Shown here piece after piece: positions 15,897 through 25,238 of a stretch of 64,000 bases of DNA. The translations under genes and the position numbers were made by a program. Source of the DNA: Bacteroidota bacterium (GTDB lineage: Bacteria > Bacteroidota > Bacteroidia > Chitinophagales > Chitinophagaceae); the NCBI GenBank assembly GCA_023428755.1, contig JAEYWX010000027.1, positions 124,001-188,000 of the forward strand. Reading direction: 5' to 3'. Each line of letters opens with the position of its first letter. The first letter of the stretch is position 1. Under the pieces are notes generated by a model. The model did no database searches. It saw nothing but the letters and a program-made list of their open reading frames with translations, and was not told where the DNA came from.

Positions 15897-18407
15897 TTAT
15901 TTCGAAGGATCGCCTTTTTCTATTTCACGGTTCATTTCTTCCATATCTACCGGCTGTGAGTTATCGCCCAACAGATGCTGGCTGAAATAATCACACATCT
16001 TCCAGAAGAAATACTCTGTCATAGTTCCGTATCCATGACGCTGACCGGGCAATACTACCAATTCAAAACGCTTATTGGCTTTGATGAGTGCATTAGCCAT
16101 ACGCAATGTATTGGCAGGATGCACATTGTTATCAATATCACCATGACTCAGCATTAAATGTCCTTTGAGGTTTTTCGCCAGTTGCGGATTCCGCTCAATA
16201 GAATAAATAAAGCTCGTATCGCCTTTATCATTCACCTGCTCTTTTACACCATGATGTTTTTCACTCCACCAGCGATTGTAAATATTATTCTCATGATTAC
16301 CGGCACTGCTCACTGCCACTTTAAAGAAATCAGGATACACCAACATCGCTGCGGTACTCATAAAGCCACCACCACTATGTCCGTGAATTCCCACTTTGTT
16401 TACATCGATGAATTTATGACGATAGCCTAATTGTTCGATCGCTGCTTTCTTATCTTCCAATCCATAATCACGCAGGTTGCCGTAACCATAGTTGTGGTAC
16501 CATTTACTGCGTGACGGGTGTCCTCCCCTGTTACCTACTGTAATAACGATGAACCCAACTTGTGCAAGTCGATCAACACGATCCATGCCACGGCCAAATG
16601 CTTTGTTTACCGCTTCAGTTTGCGGGCCGGGATATACATACTCAATGATGGGATATGTTTTGGTGCTGTCGAAATCAAACGGCTTGTACATTACACCATA
16701 GAGATCAGTAATACCATCGGCTGCTTTTACTTTAAATGGTTCCGGGAATTTGTAACCAGCTTCAAACAAACCGCTCATATCTGTTTTCTCCAACTGCATG
16801 ATTGTTCTGCCATTGTTATCCTGCAACAATGAAACAGGCGCTGTATTCACACGTGAATAAGTGTTAATGAAGTAGCGGCTGTTATCGTCCATACTTGCAC
16901 TGTTATCGAAATTGGTTTCCGTTAATTGCTTTAACCCTGTACCATCAAAGTTGATGCGGTACAAATGCAGGTAATACGGATCTTCATTCGGGTTACGACC
17001 GTTTGCAGTGAAATACAGTACACGGTTCTTTTCATCAATACTTTCAATGTCTTCGCAATGGAATGCTCCGCTGGTGATCTGATTTTTGAGTTTGCCATTT
17101 TCATCATACAAATAAAAATGGGCCCAGCCATCCCTTTCGCTCCACTGGATCATTTCTTTTCCGCCGTTCACCAAACCTAAGCGGCGTGTTTCCACATAGG
17201 TGTTCATGCGCTCTTCAATCACCGGTGTAACAGTTGCCGTTGCAACATTCACAGCACAAACGTCGATCCGTTTCAGATCACGACTGGTACGTGTCATATA
17301 AAACTTATCGTTGGTACCATGCCAGATGGTGGCACGGTTTTCTTCATCCCGTTGATTTTGTTTTAATGGTGCGGACCATACAGCGATCTCCTGATCTTTG
17401 AATGCGGATACACCGATCTTCTTACTTGTTTTTGTTTCAAAGTTGAACAGATATAATTCACGGATGGGTGCTTCCTTTTCACCGGGCATCTGGTATTTAT
17501 AGGTTTCCAATGTAGGCCGCGGTTCTGCAATACTATTGATTACCCACAGATCTTTTACTTTCCGGTTATCACTACGTGTTAGTGCAAAATGCTTACCATC
17601 AGGACTCCACATTACAAACGCACCCTTGCGTTTATCTTTATTGCGTTCCTTTTCTACATTGGTTTCGTTACCAAAACCACCGCCATAGCTGTAATCTTCC
17701 ACGCCATCGGTTGTTAACTGGTACTCCACAATCGTACTATCGTCTTCTTTGATCTGTGCTTTACGGTAGTTGGCACTATCCATATAGTACAGGTTGTGTT
17801 TCTTAGAGAACAGAATGTATTTTTTATCGGGTGAAAACGTTGCCCACGATAAACGATCTTTTGGTTTCTGATAATCTTTCAACTCAGTTAATACACCTGT
17901 GTTGAGATTGTATTCAAAGTAGAAGATCTTTTTTTCTGTAGCAGCAGGAGCACCGGGACGTTGTGCACCGCCTCTCCCGCCAGCAGCTGTGCGTGTTGCT
18001 GTATCTTTTTTTACTTCATCGATGGTACTTTTAATTTCGAACTGAATACTGTTTTCATCTTTCGTAAACTTCAACCTCTCAATGGGCAAATGCTGTGCAT
18101 CAAACGGGTCTTTTACAATCTTTGTAATTTCTGCAGCCAGCTTTGCATTATCAAATAAAGGACGCTTTGATCCTTTGGCGGCATCAACAATGTACCAGTT
18201 CTTTCCTTCCCGTGTTTCGTACACATACCAAAAACGGTCGGACAGTTTAAGCCAATGTGGATCAACACTGGTACTAAATAACATTTTACTGATTTTGCCA
18301 GGAGCAAAACGTGCAGCCATTGCATAATTTGCTTTTTTGAGAGCAGGTTCTTGTGCCTGTGCGGCAATAGAAACAATTGCCAGAAGAATGACAGAAAAAA
18401 TTCTCAT
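15897..18407 (-). CDS. S9 family prolyl oligopeptidase/DPP-IV-like peptidase
   Basis: An 836-residue exported serine peptidase with signal peptide MRIFSVILLAIVSIAAQAQ. A beta-propeller of the DPP-IV N-terminal type spans about residues 100-550 (TFSPDKKYILFSKK, MWSPDGKHFALTRSD). The C-terminal alpha/beta-hydrolase domain has the nucleophile motif GIHGHSGGGF, the acid in HGDIDNNVHP and the catalytic His in GQRHGYG. It should cleave short, often proline-containing peptides in the periplasm. A start eight codons upstream is less likely because the signal peptide begins at 18407. Confidence 0.92.
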   Translation of the reverse strand: MRIFSVILLAIVSIAAQAQEPALKKANYAMAARFAPGKISKMLFSTSVDPHWLKLSDRFWYVYETREGKNWYIVDAAKGSKRPLFDNAKLAAEITKIVKDPFDAQHLPIERLKFTKDENSIQFEIKSTIDEVKKDTATRTAAGGRGGAQRPGAPAATEKKIFYFEYNLNTGVLTELKDYQKPKDRLSWATFSPDKKYILFSKKHNLYYMDSANYRKAQIKEDDSTIVEYQLTTDGVEDYSYGGGFGNETNVEKERNKDKRKGAFVMWSPDGKHFALTRSDNRKVKDLWVINSIAEPRPTLETYKYQMPGEKEAPIRELYLFNFETKTSKKIGVSAFKDQEIAVWSAPLKQNQRDEENRATIWHGTNDKFYMTRTSRDLKRIDVCAVNVATATVTPVIEERMNTYVETRRLGLVNGGKEMIQWSERDGWAHFYLYDENGKLKNQITSGAFHCEDIESIDEKNRVLYFTANGRNPNEDPYYLHLYRINFDGTGLKQLTETNFDNSASMDDNSRYFINTYSRVNTAPVSLLQDNNGRTIMQLEKTDMSGLFEAGYKFPEPFKVKAADGITDLYGVMYKPFDFDSTKTYPIIEYVYPGPQTEAVNKAFGRGMDRVDRLAQVGFIVITVGNRGGHPSRSKWYHNYGYGNLRDYGLEDKKAAIEQLGYRHKFIDVNKVGIHGHSGGGFMSTAAMLVYPDFFKVAVSSAGNHENNIYNRWWSEKHHGVKEQVNDKGDTSFIYSIERNPQLAKNLKGHLMLSHGDIDNNVHPANTLRMANALIKANKRFELVVLPGQRHGYGTMTEYFFWKMCDYFSQHLLGDNSQPVDMEEMNREIEKGDPSK

Positions 18408-18566
18408 GCTGTGATGGTTTGTTATGAACAACTATTCAGGAAGATGCTTCCTGATTTTTTAAAGATAGGTGTGGAAAGCATACCACGTACAGCAACCGTT
18501 TATAAATACATAAGCGGTTCAGATAACGGGTGAATGTTCGAAGTGGTTTTAAAAGCCGGAGTTTTC

Positions 18567-19277
18567 TCAGCTTTTTGTCCAGATTTCGTGTATAGGCTCC
18601 CCTCTTGAACTAAGGCCTGAATGATGCCAGTTGTTGCCTTCCACTTTTCCATCAAAACTTAAGGAAGCCCCTACCCGTGAACTGTCACGTGAAAAGAATT
18701 CGATGGTTTCGGTGTATTTGCCATTTACAAATGTGTAGGTGCCGCCACCTGTTCCAAAAAACTCTTTGGTTTCTACATTAATGGCGATCCATTGAAAACG
18801 TGTGCCGGTGAGTAACTTAATGGTACGTCTTGCTCCGGGTGTAATGGTTTGCATGTTGCCGTTTACCACACGCCCGGTAATGAGCCAATGACCGGCCAAT
18901 GCTGAACTTCCGTCATCCATACGTGCAAGTGTTTGGCTAGTTCCATTTTTTGTGATGACCAGCTTGTTGTTACTGATGCTGAACTTCATGGTTTCATCTG
19001 TACCTACTTTTTCTTTATCGGCTGTATGAAAAAACAGTTTCATGTTCAATTGGTCGCCTTGTACTTTATAATCACCTCCCATGGTCCAGTCGAATCGTTT
19101 GTTTACGATATCATATTGTGTGCAAGAATAATGTCCGTCCTGGAATAACCAGGTAGTACTGGTGGTTCCATCCGTTTTTGTCCATGAACCATTTACTGTT
19201 GTTTGCGCAGAAGCAAATGCAACAGCCGTTACCATCAACAACATCAACCATGTAAATGCAGGGATTATCTTTTTCAT
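18567..19277 (-). CDS. secreted lipocalin-like two-repeat protein, hypothetical
   Basis: 236 residues with a signal peptide (MKKIIPAFTWLMLLMVTAVAFASA). The mature protein contains two similar beta-rich halves, each starting with a G-x-W motif (GSWTKTDG near residue 30 and GHWLITGR near 130) and each with a G-x-Y-x-x-x-x strand. That is the style of small lipocalin-like domains common in Bacteroidota. No ligand or reaction can be assigned. It follows the DUF1343 gene by 31 bases and may be co-transcribed. Confidence 0.65.
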   Translation of the reverse strand: MKKIIPAFTWLMLLMVTAVAFASAQTTVNGSWTKTDGTTSTTWLFQDGHYSCTQYDIVNKRFDWTMGGDYKVQGDQLNMKLFFHTADKEKVGTDETMKFSISNNKLVITKNGTSQTLARMDDGSSALAGHWLITGRVVNGNMQTITPGARRTIKLLTGTRFQWIAINVETKEFFGTGGGTYTFVNGKYTETIEFFSRDSSRVGASLSFDGKVEGNNWHHSGLSSRGEPIHEIWTKS

Positions 19278-19308
19278 GTTCTGTACATTTTAGTTTTTTG
19301 AAATGATA

Positions 19309-20541
19309 CTAAGGATACAACAAATATTTCTTCCGCATAATTTTATACTGTGATAAACCCGGTTCCCACGACGCATAGATTTCTTCAGCTGATGCTCCGG
19401 TCATGATCTGTTCTTTAAACTGTGCAGTACCCGCCAATTTATTGATATCACCCATTTGATTACTCTGTGAACGGTCGAAGAATTTTTCCTTTTGCGGAAA
19501 CGCCTCATACAGTTCTTTCATCCATTGTACATTGATGCGTTTTGTTTTGCGGAGTTGATTGATATCGTAGGTGCGTAGATCCAATCCAAAACATTCTTTG
19601 TTCATGTGCAGAGGTGTTTCTGCCATACCGGGAATACCAACGGGTGTAAACGAAAACGAATACGTTCCTTTCAACAACGGACTTCCTAAAATTGTAAACG
19701 GGAAATAAGTACCACGGCCAAGGTTAATGGCAGCCCCTTCAAACAAACAAGTGGAAGGATAAAGCATTACACTTTGTTGTGTGTTGAGATTGGGCGATGG
19801 TGGCACCGGTAATACATACTCCATCTCATGATCGTAATTGGCTACTTTAATGATCTTCAGTTTGCATTTGATCTTTCCGGGCAACCATCCTTCGCCATTG
19901 ATCATTTGTGCAAACTCAGCAATCGTCATTCCATGAGCAATCGGAATGGGAAACATGCCAATACCCGATTTGTACTTCATATCCAGTATCGGCCCATCTA
20001 CCAGATAACCATTGGGGTTAGGCCGGTCGAGGATCAATAGTTCCTTGTTGTTTTCTGCACAGGCTTCCATGATATGGCTCAGCACATTGATGTAGGTATA
20101 AAAGCGGCAGCCCACATCCTGTATATCAAAAATCATGAGATCAACATCTGCCAGATCTTCTTTTGTTGGTTTCCGCTTTGGGCCATACAATGAAATAACA
20201 GGCACACCAGTTGCCGGGTCTTTTTCATCTTTTACTTTTACACCCGCACTGGCATTGCCTCTGAAACCATGCTCCGGACCAAATACTTTTACGATGTTGA
20301 TGCCGAGTGAGAGTAAGCTGTCGACCAAATGTTTTTTTCCAATGATGGTGGTAGGATTTGCCAATAATGCAATTCGTTTTCCTTTGAGATAAGAAAGATA
20401 TTGTTCCGTTTGATCGGCTCCGGTAATAATACGATCTGCTGTTGACTCAACATGTATCTGCTTCGGTTGATCACACACACTTTGGCAAAGGAAAAGACAG
20501 CTCATGCAAATCATCCAAACAAAAACAGTATTTCTTCTCAT
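19309..20541 (-). CDS. DUF1343 / NamZ-like exo-beta-N-acetylmuramidase
   Basis: 410 residues from ATG 20541, with a hydrophobic export signal (VFVWMICMSCLFLCQSV). The DUF1343 pattern is clear: GKRIALLANPTTI, FGPEHGFRGNASAGV, DLMIFDIQDVGCRFYTYI, ILDRPNPNGYLVDGPI, PIPIAHGMTIAEFA and the long VPPSPNLNTQQSVMLYPSTCLFEG segment. The characterised member NamZ removes N-acetylmuramic acid from peptidoglycan fragments, so a role in cell-wall recycling is likely. Transfer of that activity to this protein is by family only. Confidence 0.85.
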   Translation of the reverse strand: MRRNTVFVWMICMSCLFLCQSVCDQPKQIHVESTADRIITGADQTEQYLSYLKGKRIALLANPTTIIGKKHLVDSLLSLGINIVKVFGPEHGFRGNASAGVKVKDEKDPATGVPVISLYGPKRKPTKEDLADVDLMIFDIQDVGCRFYTYINVLSHIMEACAENNKELLILDRPNPNGYLVDGPILDMKYKSGIGMFPIPIAHGMTIAEFAQMINGEGWLPGKIKCKLKIIKVANYDHEMEYVLPVPPSPNLNTQQSVMLYPSTCLFEGAAINLGRGTYFPFTILGSPLLKGTYSFSFTPVGIPGMAETPLHMNKECFGLDLRTYDINQLRKTKRINVQWMKELYEAFPQKEKFFDRSQSNQMGDINKLAGTAQFKEQIMTGASAEEIYASWEPGLSQYKIMRKKYLLYP

Positions 20542-20600
20542 GTGTATCAATTGTGTTGCTAAACTATTCTCTTTTGCACAAACATCCATTACCATTTAAA

Positions 20601-20630
20601 AAAAAGGCCGGTTCATAAAAATGAACCAGC
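20601..20630 (-). terminator. intrinsic terminator of SRPBCC gene
   Basis: On the minus strand gctggttcat-tttt-atgaaccggc (20630-20607, one G-U pair) is followed by a run of T (20606-20599). It lies 25 bases after the gene ending at 20655. Confidence 0.75.
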
Positions 20631-20654
20631 TTTCGATTAACAACAAAGCATCGA

Positions 20655-21080
20655 TTACAGTTGCTCTGTGTATTTTTTAAAGCTATTGAGGATCGCCTGC
20701 CAGCCCGCCTGTTGGAGTTCAACCGGGTTTTCAGTTTCAGCTTCAAAGCTTTCAATAATTGTAGTACTGCTACCATCTGTTGTAAAACTGATTTTCACTT
20801 TCCGACCATCCGCTAATGTATATTCAATGTATTCGTACTCCGTTACCACATCATAGGTGCCTGTAAAATTAAAACCCATACTGCCGTCTTTTGCTTCCAT
20901 ACGGGATGTGATTGTCCCTCCAACACGTAAATCGTTTTTGGCCCAGGGTGTGTGCCAATCGTCGGAAGCGCTGTTCCATTTAGTGATGTGTTCCGGATTA
21001 TTCCAGCTTTCCCATACGGTTGCTACGGGTGCATGGATAGTTGCTTCAATTGTGATGACGGTTGCCGGTTGTAAATTCAT
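20655..21080 (-). CDS. SRPBCC / AHSA1-type domain protein
   Basis: A 141-residue START/Bet v1-fold protein of the AHSA1 group. It has the N-terminal IEATIHAPVATVWESWNNPEHITKW signature, the central GGTITSRMEAKDGSMGFNFTGTY strands and a C-terminal helix (QAGWQAILNSFKKYTEQ). Members bind hydrophobic ligands or act as enzymes; no specific role is evident. It stands alone, with its own terminator. Confidence 0.85.
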   Translation of the reverse strand: MNLQPATVITIEATIHAPVATVWESWNNPEHITKWNSASDDWHTPWAKNDLRVGGTITSRMEAKDGSMGFNFTGTYDVVTEYEYIEYTLADGRKVKISFTTDGSSTTIIESFEAETENPVELQQAGWQAILNSFKKYTEQL

Positions 21081-21313
21081 ATTTGTTGTTTTAAAAGATG
21101 ATCATGCAAAAAGAAAACAAATGTCCAATCATTTTCGCAATTCTGCAATGTATGAATACGACAAGTTGTAGGGGATAATGCGACACACATATTTGGCTTG
21201 AAATGAATCTCCCTACTACTTTATTTTCAGTTATGCCGCCTCCGAAACGATGATGGAAATTATGTTGCAGTTACCAATTTACTTTTAATACGAATAGCCA
21301 CGTCGGAAAGAAG

Positions 21314-21321
21314 TACCTTTG
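21314..21321 (+). promoter_or_regulatory. -7 box TAccTTTG upstream of PhnA gene
   Basis: The octamer TACCTTTG fits the Bacteroidota -7 consensus TAnnTTTG and lies 22 bases before the ATG at 21344. I see no clear TTTG -33 box. Confidence 0.4.
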
Positions 21322-21343
21322 CCGCCAAATAAAAAATGCAAGA

Positions 21344-21934
21344 ATGAAACTGGACGATTTATTGCTGGAGAAAAGTGGCAACAAGTGCGAATTATGCAAA
21401 TCTGAGACGAGTTTAGCCCTGTACCAAGTGCCGCCGCAAGATCAATCGAATGCAGACAATACCATTCTTATCTGCAACAAATGTTTGGTCCAAATTGAAA
21501 AGCGGGAAGAACTGGACAGTACCCATTGGAACTGCTTAACAGAAGCCATGTGGAGCGAAGTGCCGGGTGTACAGGTGGCAGCATGGCGTATGCTCAACCG
21601 TTTACGCAATGAAAGCTGGGCGGCTGATAATTTAGATATGATGTACCTGGATGATGAACGGCTTGCCTGGGCCAAAGCAACAGGCGATCATGAAAATGAT
21701 GGCAGTGTTGATTTGCATAGAGATTGCAATGGTGCTCAATTGCAAAGTGGTGATTCAGTTGTGTTGATCAAATCACTGGATGTAAAAGGATCAACCCTCA
21801 ATGCAAAGATGGGAACAGTGGTAAAAAATATTCGTTTGGTAGAAGACAATACGGAACAAATTGAAGGAAAAGTGGAAGGACAAACGATTGTGATCCTTAC
21901 AAAGTATGTACGGAAACAGAATGAGAAGGCATAA
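21344..21934 (+). CDS. PhnA domain protein (YjdM-like)
   Basis: 196 residues. The N-terminus is a zinc ribbon with two Cys pairs (CELC near residues 15-18 and CNKC near 44-47). A helical linker follows, then a C-terminal SH3-like PhnA domain (DCNGAQLQSGDSVVLIKSLDVKGS to IVILTKYV). PhnA proteins were named for phosphonate loci but are not themselves shown to catalyse C-P chemistry; no phosphonate genes occur here. The middle section is longer than in the roughly 110-residue E. coli protein. Confidence 0.85.
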   Translation: MKLDDLLLEKSGNKCELCKSETSLALYQVPPQDQSNADNTILICNKCLVQIEKREELDSTHWNCLTEAMWSEVPGVQVAAWRMLNRLRNESWAADNLDMMYLDDERLAWAKATGDHENDGSVDLHRDCNGAQLQSGDSVVLIKSLDVKGSTLNAKMGTVVKNIRLVEDNTEQIEGKVEGQTIVILTKYVRKQNEKA

Positions 21935-22295
21935 GTGAAAAAAATAAAGCAGTGTCGATTATTGAGTGTGCAATTAGAACGCTGTATTGATATTGAAAGA
22001 AAAGAAGTTCATCCAACCCTCTTGTATAAAATCTCAACAGGCTGCTACTAATTCAGAAAGCCTGCTTCGATGCAACATCAGTTGTTGAAGTAAAAAATAA
22101 AGGCACAAGATTCAGGAATAACCAAGATACAAGAAAGCCGGTGTTCAATTGAACATCGGCTTTAAATTTAGTTGAATGTAAGACCTGACAGGTTGAGCGA
22201 ACTTATAAAGCGAAACTAATTGAACACTTACAGTTTAATAAGGCTTAACCGGTCAGGTATGCAACCCTTGTGCCTTGCCTCTTTATTCTTGTTCC
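21935..22295. other. 361-base gap with nested inverted repeats, no gene
   Basis: No credible ORF. From the outside in: a 7-bp-period run at 22101-22135 (AGGCACA, AGATTCA, GGAATAA, CCAAGAT, ACAAGAA) faces an opposite-strand run at 22267-22301 (CTTGTGC, CTTGCCT, CTTTATT, CTTGTTC, CTTACTT). Inside these, agacctgacaggttgagc (22182-22199) faces a related inverted copy near 22239-22258. A 15-bp hairpin lies at 22134-22163. The first 150 bases show nothing recognisable. Confidence 0.6.
22134..22163. terminator. 15-bp hairpin, probable bidirectional terminator
   Basis: The 30 bases are self-complementary apart from one G-U pair (aaagccggtgttcaa against ttgaacatcggcttt), with A3 before and T3 after the stem. 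It lies between the convergent PhnA and TlpA genes. Confidence 0.55.
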
Positions 22296-23423
22296 TTACT
22301 TTAATATTTCTTCCAATTTCTTCTCCAACGCTTCACCACGTAAATTACGGGCCACCACAATTCCATTGGGATCAATCAGCATATTAAACGGAATGCCTAA
22401 AATGCCGTATTGTTGGGATGCTGCATTTTCCCATCCTTTTAAATCACCAACCTGCGGCCAGGTGTACTTATCATCTTTGATGGCCTTTAACCATTTGTCT
22501 TTACTCTGATCGAGCGACACACCAAAAATTTCAAAGTTCTTTGTTTTGAAGCGCTCGTATGCCTTTACAAGGTTGGGACTTTCTGCACGACAGGGGCCGC
22601 ACCAGCTTGCCCAAAAATCAACCAGTACATATTTTCCACGAAACGAAGAAAGAGAAATCATTTTTCCATCAGCAGTGGGTTGTGTAAAATCAGCAGCCTC
22701 TACCCCCACCATTGATTTTTTTCCAATGCTGATCATTTCAGCGATCTGTTTTCCCTTGGCTGAGTTGCGTAGGTTTTCACTCAATAATACAAACATGGGT
22801 TCGGCAGTGGCAGCATCCATATCCATGCCCAATGATTGTTCTACCATGTACAACGACACCGGAGAAGACGGATTATTTTTTACAAACTTCAATTGCTCTG
22901 CAGCCACCAGTACTTGTGAAAGATTGAACATTTCCATCAGCTGATTGGTTGCTTCGCTGTTTTTCGCCTGGCCGTAACTGTAGTACACATCACCGATCTT
23001 ATCCTCCAGTTCTTTCAACAGTTTTGTTTGTTGCTGATACTTGTAATAATCATTTACAATAGCCGAACCTTTTACTTCTGCTTCACTCAGCCAGGTTTTG
23101 GAAACAACGGTAATGGTACCGCCATCGAGAAACAAGGTGAGATTGTTGCGGCGGTATTCCGTCATATCAAATGCTTTCCCGGCAGGTGGGTTTGCTTCCT
23201 GCAGCATCAACGTTGCTGTTACCGGTTCTTCAATAGTTCCTTTAATTTCAAACTTACCATCAACCAGTTTGGCTTCTTCGGCACTGTTGCCATTGTTCCA
23301 GCTTAGCAAAACCTCATACTTTTTTGTTGTGGGCGGCAAACTACCACTCACTACAAATTTCTTTTCCTGTGCCGTTACCGATACACCAGCAAGCAGCAAC
23401 AAACCAATCATGACTTTATACAT
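22296..23423 (-). CDS. DUF4369 / TlpA-family thiol-disulfide oxidoreductase
   Basis: 375 residues with a signal peptide (MYKVMIGLLLLAGVSVTA). An N-terminal DUF4369 domain (about 22-115) and a helical linker precede a thioredoxin-fold domain of AhpC-TSA/TlpA type with the redox motif WASWCGPCRAE near residue 272 and the cis-Pro loop GIPFNMLIDPNG. It should act on disulfides in the periplasm. The upstream neighbour is a paralogue of the same length and architecture, five bases away, so this is a tandem duplication within one operon. Confidence 0.9.
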   Translation of the reverse strand: MYKVMIGLLLLAGVSVTAQEKKFVVSGSLPPTTKKYEVLLSWNNGNSAEEAKLVDGKFEIKGTIEEPVTATLMLQEANPPAGKAFDMTEYRRNNLTLFLDGGTITVVSKTWLSEAEVKGSAIVNDYYKYQQQTKLLKELEDKIGDVYYSYGQAKNSEATNQLMEMFNLSQVLVAAEQLKFVKNNPSSPVSLYMVEQSLGMDMDAATAEPMFVLLSENLRNSAKGKQIAEMISIGKKSMVGVEAADFTQPTADGKMISLSSFRGKYVLVDFWASWCGPCRAESPNLVKAYERFKTKNFEIFGVSLDQSKDKWLKAIKDDKYTWPQVGDLKGWENAASQQYGILGIPFNMLIDPNGIVVARNLRGEALEKKLEEILK

Positions 23424-23428
23424 ACAGT

Positions 23429-24514
23429 TTATTTGAAGAGTTCCTGTAAACGCATTTGTAATTCTTCCCCTCGCAGATTTTTTCCAATGATCACTCCATC
23501 GGGACCAATCAGCAGATTCTGTGGGATAGACGTGATCTTGTAGATACGTGCCGCTTCATTACTCCAGAACTTAAGATCACTTACATGTGTCCATGTTAAT
23601 TTATCTTTTGCAATGGCCTGTAACCAGGCATTACGGTCACGGTCAAGCGAAACACCCAGTACGGTGAAATTCTTTGAATTGTATTTTTCATACGCCGCTA
23701 CAAGATTCGGATTTTCCATCCGGCAGGGTCCGCACCAGCTGGCCCAGAAATCAACCAACACATACTTTCCACGGAACGATTGCAGTGTCACTGGATTGCC
23801 CGAAGTATCAGCCTGCGTAAAATCAATGGCTTCGGTACCAATGGCTCCGATTTTATTTTCCTTTACAATGTTACCCACCATGCGGCCATAATAACTTTTT
23901 TGTGAAGTCTCGGCAAGTAATGCAAAACGCTGATCTAAAATTTCCGGTTGTTGAAAAAAGCTGTACAGAAAATACAGCAGCAAAGGCGTTACAGCCGATT
24001 CATTGTGTGCTGTAACATACTCATCAGCTTTCAGATTAATTTCTGCCGCCAATGAACGAACGAGATCATACAGGGAATCCTGTTTCATTTGCATGGCCGG
24101 GCTCTGTAATTGTTTTCCCAACTGATCGAGCTTGGCAAAATACGGATCAAATGAACGGCGGAAATTCATAAACTCATCATGCGAACGTGAGCCAACCACA
24201 CGGGCCGTTGCAAGCGAATCGATATGTGCGGAAAGCGTAACAGCAGATGCATCTAAAAAAATGCCGAGATTCTGTGCCGCTCCTTCAACGGTAAGAACAT
24301 GCAATGCATTTTCAATTAAGTTACCACGCAACTCAAAAGTTCCGTTCGTGATAACCGATTCAGCAAGTATTTCACTCTGCTGACTGTCGAAACGCACACT
24401 TACTTTGGCATTGTCTTTTGCACCCTTGATGGTTCCTTTAATTGAAAATACCTGTTGCGCCTGTACCTGTACAGTTGCAATCAAAAGAAAAAGGGTAATC
24501 AGCCTGCTGTTCAT
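23429..24514 (-). CDS. DUF4369 / TlpA-family thiol-disulfide oxidoreductase (paralogue)
   Basis: 361 residues from ATG 24514 with signal peptide MNSRLITLFLLIATVQVQAQ. Same layout as its downstream neighbour: DUF4369, helical linker, TlpA-type thioredoxin domain with WASWCGPCRME and SIPQNLLIGPDG. The ATG is one base after the hisIE stop (24516-24518 on the complement), which implies translational coupling. An in-frame ATG 18 codons upstream lies inside hisIE and is less likely. Confidence 0.9.
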   Translation of the reverse strand: MNSRLITLFLLIATVQVQAQQVFSIKGTIKGAKDNAKVSVRFDSQQSEILAESVITNGTFELRGNLIENALHVLTVEGAAQNLGIFLDASAVTLSAHIDSLATARVVGSRSHDEFMNFRRSFDPYFAKLDQLGKQLQSPAMQMKQDSLYDLVRSLAAEINLKADEYVTAHNESAVTPLLLYFLYSFFQQPEILDQRFALLAETSQKSYYGRMVGNIVKENKIGAIGTEAIDFTQADTSGNPVTLQSFRGKYVLVDFWASWCGPCRMENPNLVAAYEKYNSKNFTVLGVSLDRDRNAWLQAIAKDKLTWTHVSDLKFWSNEAARIYKITSIPQNLLIGPDGVIIGKNLRGEELQMRLQELFK

Positions 24515-24515
24515 A

Positions 24516-25112
24516 TTATCCTGAATGACGTTGTTTGAGTACGTAAATAACGTCTTGCAAAGAAACATTTTTCGCTCTTAACAAAACGATAAAGTGAAAG
24601 AGCAGATCGGCCCCTTCGTTTAAGAAAAGCTCCTCGTTATTATCTTTTGCTTCAATAATGATTTCGGTGGCTTCCTCTCCTACTTTCTGTGCTATTTTAT
24701 TGATGCCTTTATCAAAAAGACTTTTTACATAGCTTTTACCATCATTGCTTTTACGACGCAGATCAATGATCTCTTCTAAATACGATAAAAAGTCGTCGCT
24801 GTGATTTTTTTCACTCCAGCAGGTATCAGCACCGGTGTGGCAGGTGGGTCCGGCAGGTTCGGCTTTGATGAGCAAGGTATCCTGGTCGCAATCGAGCAGC
24901 ACCTGCTTCACCGTTAAAAAGTTGCCACTCTCTTCGCCTTTGGTCCACAAACGCTGCTTACTGCGGCTGTAAAAGGTCACCTTTCCTTCTTCTTCTGTTT
25001 TCTTAAATGCAGCTTCGTTCATAAAACCCAGCATTAATACTTTGCTGGTTTTATAATCCTGGATGATGGCTGGCAACAGCCCGTCGTGGTATTTTGAAAA
25101 ATCGGGTTTCAA
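24516..25112 (-). CDS. hisIE: bifunctional phosphoribosyl-AMP cyclohydrolase / phosphoribosyl-ATP pyrophosphatase
   Basis: 198 residues catalysing steps 2 and 3 of histidine synthesis. The HisI half (about 1-105) contains DYKTSKVLMLGFMN, a zinc/magnesium site DCDQDTLLIKAEP and the motif TCHTGADTCW. The HisE half (about 110-198) contains KVGEEATEIIIEAKDN and a helical NEGADLLFHFIVLL core. It lies 126 bases after hisF and is coupled to two TlpA-like genes; the other his genes are not in this window. Confidence 0.95.
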   Translation of the reverse strand: MKPDFSKYHDGLLPAIIQDYKTSKVLMLGFMNEAAFKKTEEEGKVTFYSRSKQRLWTKGEESGNFLTVKQVLLDCDQDTLLIKAEPAGPTCHTGADTCWSEKNHSDDFLSYLEEIIDLRRKSNDGKSYVKSLFDKGINKIAQKVGEEATEIIIEAKDNNEELFLNEGADLLFHFIVLLRAKNVSLQDVIYVLKQRHSG

Positions 25113-25238
25113 CGTGTTGATTTTATTTTTTATTTGATAGTAACACAGACGTGATTGATTAAATGAATTGTTCTGATCAAATCCGTTTCATGTTTCTTAC
25201 CTGTGTTATCAGTAACTCTATTTGTCTTCACAGCAAAG

